DNA of 7,454 bases, taken from assembly GCA_033721095.1 (NCBI GenBank), contig JAWWBG010000138.1, forward strand, positions 1 through 7,454. The letters run 5' to 3'. How positions within the stretch are numbered: position 1 is the stretch's first letter; each line of letters starts with the position of its first letter. Position numbers and translations under genes: made by a program. Below are positions 5,585 through 7,454 of the stretch, piece by piece. This DNA comes from JAWWBG01 sp033721095. GTDB lineage: Bacteria; Actinomycetota; Nitriliruptoria; Nitriliruptorales; Nitriliruptoraceae. A model generated the notes under the pieces. The model saw nothing but the letters and a program-made list of their open reading frames with translations. It was not told the DNA's origin and did not search any database.

Positions 5585-7454
5585 GGACTCACCTCACCGT
5601 TGGCCGGCCCGTCGGTGTCGTCCGCATCGCCGACATCAGCGACGAGGCTCGGCACCACGATCCCGCGCCGCGCGGCCACGCGGCGCAGCAGCTGGTCGCG
5701 GATTCGGTGCAGGCCCTGGGCCAGGCCGCCGGGAAGCAGCAGGAGCACGAGCAGGACGCCGAGGCCGGTTGTCAGGATCCGGACGAGGTCGATGTCGCGC
5801 AGCCCGGGCAACTGGGGGATGCCCTCGAGGAGGATGGCACCGAGGATCGGCCCTGCGAGCGATCCGATCCCGCCGATCACCGTCATGACGAACAGCTGGA
5901 TCGAATCCTCGGGCTTGAAGGCGCCCTGGGCGACCGTGCCGAGCTGGGGGACCAGCAGGCCGCCGGCAACGGCGGCGATGAAGCCGGAGATGGCGAACAC
6001 GGCCAGCCGACTCGTGGCCGGGTTCACGCCATAGGCCTGCAGCAACGGCTCGTTGTCACGCAGGCCGATCAGCACGCGGCCCGAGCGGTAGGTCCGCAAC
6101 GCCCGCGCCGCCGCCAACGTCAGCGCCAGGAAGACCAGGCACAACCAGTAGTACTTCGTCGCGCCGGTGATGGTGAGGCCCCCCAGCTCGGAGGGCGTGT
6201 TCATGTCCACGCGACCCCACAGGACGGGTGGTCGAACCAGCTGGAAGTCGCCGGGCAGCAGCCACGGGAAGTAGTCGCGACGCAGCACGAAGTTCTCCAC
6301 GGCGAACGCGAACGCCAACGTCGTGACGGCGAGGAACAGGCCCTGGATGCGCAGCGCCGGCAGGCCGATCAGGACCGCAACCCCGGCACCGGCAAGGCCC
6401 GCCGCCGTGAGTGCGAGGAAGAAGTCGACGTCGTGGTTGGCGATCAGGCCGCCGGCGACGGCCGCACCGATTCCCGCCAGCGCGAACTGGCCGAGGCTGA
6501 CCTGGCCCGCCCACCCCGTCAGGATCACGAGCGAGACACCGACGATGGCGAAGATGACGGCCAGGATGGCGAATGTCACGCGCGACGACCCGACGATCCA
6601 GGGGACGGCAACGGCGAGGGCCAGCGCGACCAGTCCGCCGAGCCACCGGGCAGCCCTGACCTCCGGCAGCTGGCGCAGCTCGGGCGGGATCGGTCGAGCC
6701 GTCGCCACGGTCTGCCAGGTCGACAGTGCGGCGTCGCGCGCGCGGTCCGTCTGTCGTCGCTGCAGCAGCAGTGCGCCGAGGACAACCACCAACATGATGG
6801 CGAGCGCCAGCGAGTTGCGCTTGGTCGCGAAGACCACCGCGTTGTCGACCATCCCGAGGAACATCCCGGCAACCAGCGCGGTCGGCAGGTGCTCCATCCT
6901 CCCGATCACGGCTGCGGTGAGGCCGAACAACAGGAACACCGGGCCGACGAAGCCCTCGAGGCTGAGGCCGACGAGCGGTGCCCGCAGGAAGACTGCGAGC
7001 GCCGACAGCGTGCCGGCCAGCGCCCAGACCACGACGCCGATCCGTCCCACCGGGATGCCCAGCAGCGACGCCAGGTCGCGGTTCTCGGCGGACGCTCGGA
7101 CGGCGATCCCCAGGTTGCTGCGGCGCAGGAAGGCGCCCAGGGCGACAGCGGCGCCCGCGGCCACGACGATGGCAGCCACGTGGTCGCCGAAGAAGCGCGT
7201 GATGCCGACGTCGAACGTGAACCCGGCGAACGGCGTGGGGAACTCGGCGATGAGCCGGGTCTCGCCGGGCAACCAGACCTTGACGTAGAACTCGAGGACC
7301 AGCAGCAGGAAGCCAAGTCCGATCGTGGCGACCGTCAGGACGAGTCGTGACGCGTCCTTGAACCGGCGGACCAGCGTCACCTCCGTTGCTGCACCCAGCA
7401 AGGCTCCGCCGAACACCACGATCGGCAGCACGAGCCAGTAGTTGACGCCCTGAC
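5581..7454 (-). CDS. Fused LivH-LivM permease of a Liv-type ABC transporter (partial, N-terminus missing)
   Basis: The visible 623 residues lack the true start, which lies beyond the right edge; a GTG at 7431 is internal. Numbering from the first complete codon (7450-7452), residues 1-230 are the later part of a LivH-type permease, with EVTLVRRF (24-31) and the coupling segment LGIAVRASAENRDLASLLGI (114-133). A soluble linker (about 231-267) leads into a complete LivM-type permease: LTGWAGQVSLGQFALAGIGA (311-330), and the coupling segment GRVLIGLRDNEPLLQAYGVN (458-477) that contacts the ATPases. The C-terminus (from about 585) is a soluble acidic tail. LivH and LivM normally pair to form the membrane channel for amino acids or related small acids and amides; here they are one chain. 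The stop overlaps the GTG start of the MFS-ABC gene by 4 bases. No periplasmic-type binding protein is visible; it may lie upstream, outside the window. Confidence 0.92.
   Translation of the reverse strand, partial: QGVNYWLVLPIVVFGGALLGAATEVTLVRRFKDASRLVLTVATIGLGFLLLVLEFYVKVWLPGETRLIAEFPTPFAGFTFDVGITRFFGDHVAAIVVAAGAAVALGAFLRRSNLGIAVRASAENRDLASLLGIPVGRIGVVVWALAGTLSALAVFLRAPLVGLSLEGFVGPVFLLFGLTAAVIGRMEHLPTALVAGMFLGMVDNAVVFATKRNSLALAIMLVVVLGALLLQRRQTDRARDAALSTWQTVATARPIPPELRQLPEVRAARWLGGLVALALAVAVPWIVGSSRVTFAILAVIFAIVGVSLVILTGWAGQVSLGQFALAGIGAAVAGGLIANHDVDFFLALTAAGLAGAGVAVLIGLPALRIQGLFLAVTTLAFAFAVENFVLRRDYFPWLLPGDFQLVRPPVLWGRVDMNTPSELGGLTITGATKYYWLCLVFLALTLAAARALRTYRSGRVLIGLRDNEPLLQAYGVNPATSRLAVFAISGFIAAVAGGLLVPQLGTVAQGAFKPEDSIQLFVMTVIGGIGSLAGPILGAILLEGIPQLPGLRDIDLVRILTTGLGVLLVLLLLPGGLAQGLHRIRDQLLRRVAARRGIVVPSLVADVGDADDTDGPANGEVSP
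5592..5595 (-). promoter_or_regulatory. Ribosome binding site (GAGG) of the MFS-ABC fusion gene
   Basis: On the minus strand GAGG lies 7 bases before the GTG at 5584, inside the end of livHM. It supports the GTG start that makes the GTGA overlap, and therefore translational coupling of the two transport genes. Confidence 0.55.

Noticed and set aside
5707..7350. 547-codon plus-strand open frame opposite livHM
   Set aside because: Gln/Arg/Asp/Gly-rich shadow of hydrophobic codons on the real strand; no domain, promoter or ribosome site.
7429..7431. GTG as the start of livHM
   Set aside because: The frame continues open to the window edge (QGVNYWLV...) and the LivH half lacks its first helices, so the real start lies outside.

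Overview
The window looks like chromosomal DNA of a high-GC actinomycete. G/C dominates third codon positions, GTG starts occur, and genes are packed with 4-base stop/start overlaps. The protein families point the same way: an F420/flavin split-barrel protein, a CxxxxxC...CP ferredoxin, and Liv-type ABC genes in a fused form that I associate from memory with Actinomycetota, perhaps Acidimicrobiia. No rRNA, tRNA, mobile element, CRISPR array or origin is visible.

Left part, plus strand (2-1724). The tail of an unidentified gene ends at 109. A compact promoter region follows. A TTGGTC/TACTTT pair with a 17-base spacer encloses GAGAACGTGTTCTA, which closely resembles the operator of KstR, the mycobacterial TetR-family repressor of sterol and lipid catabolism. 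Downstream lie a split-barrel F420/flavin oxidoreductase-like protein, a small ferredoxin resembling mycobacterial FdxD (joined to it by an ATGA overlap), and a short-chain dehydrogenase/reductase. Together they read as a small redox operon, possibly for steroid or another lipid-derived substrate. The substrate itself is inference.

Right part, minus strand (1737-7454, read right to left). A Liv-type (branched-chain amino acid family) transport operon enters from beyond the right edge. Its first visible gene fuses both permeases (LivH plus LivM). The second is a striking three-part fusion: a full 12-helix MFS transporter, a LivF-like ATPase and a LivG-like ATPase in one 973-residue chain. The third encodes a 309-residue protein with a signal peptide, a predicted beta-rich outer domain, a proline-rich stalk and one C-terminal membrane helix; I do not recognise it. 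The genes are joined by GTGA and ATGA overlaps, so all three are probably made in fixed proportion. No substrate-binding protein is visible.

The two operons converge with only 12 bases between their stop codons. The most interesting points are the MFS-LivF-LivG fusion, the unusual ATPase motifs in it, the coupled surface protein of unknown function, and the KstR-like operator. The operator raises the possibility that the neighbouring transporter handles steroid or lipid breakdown products rather than amino acids.
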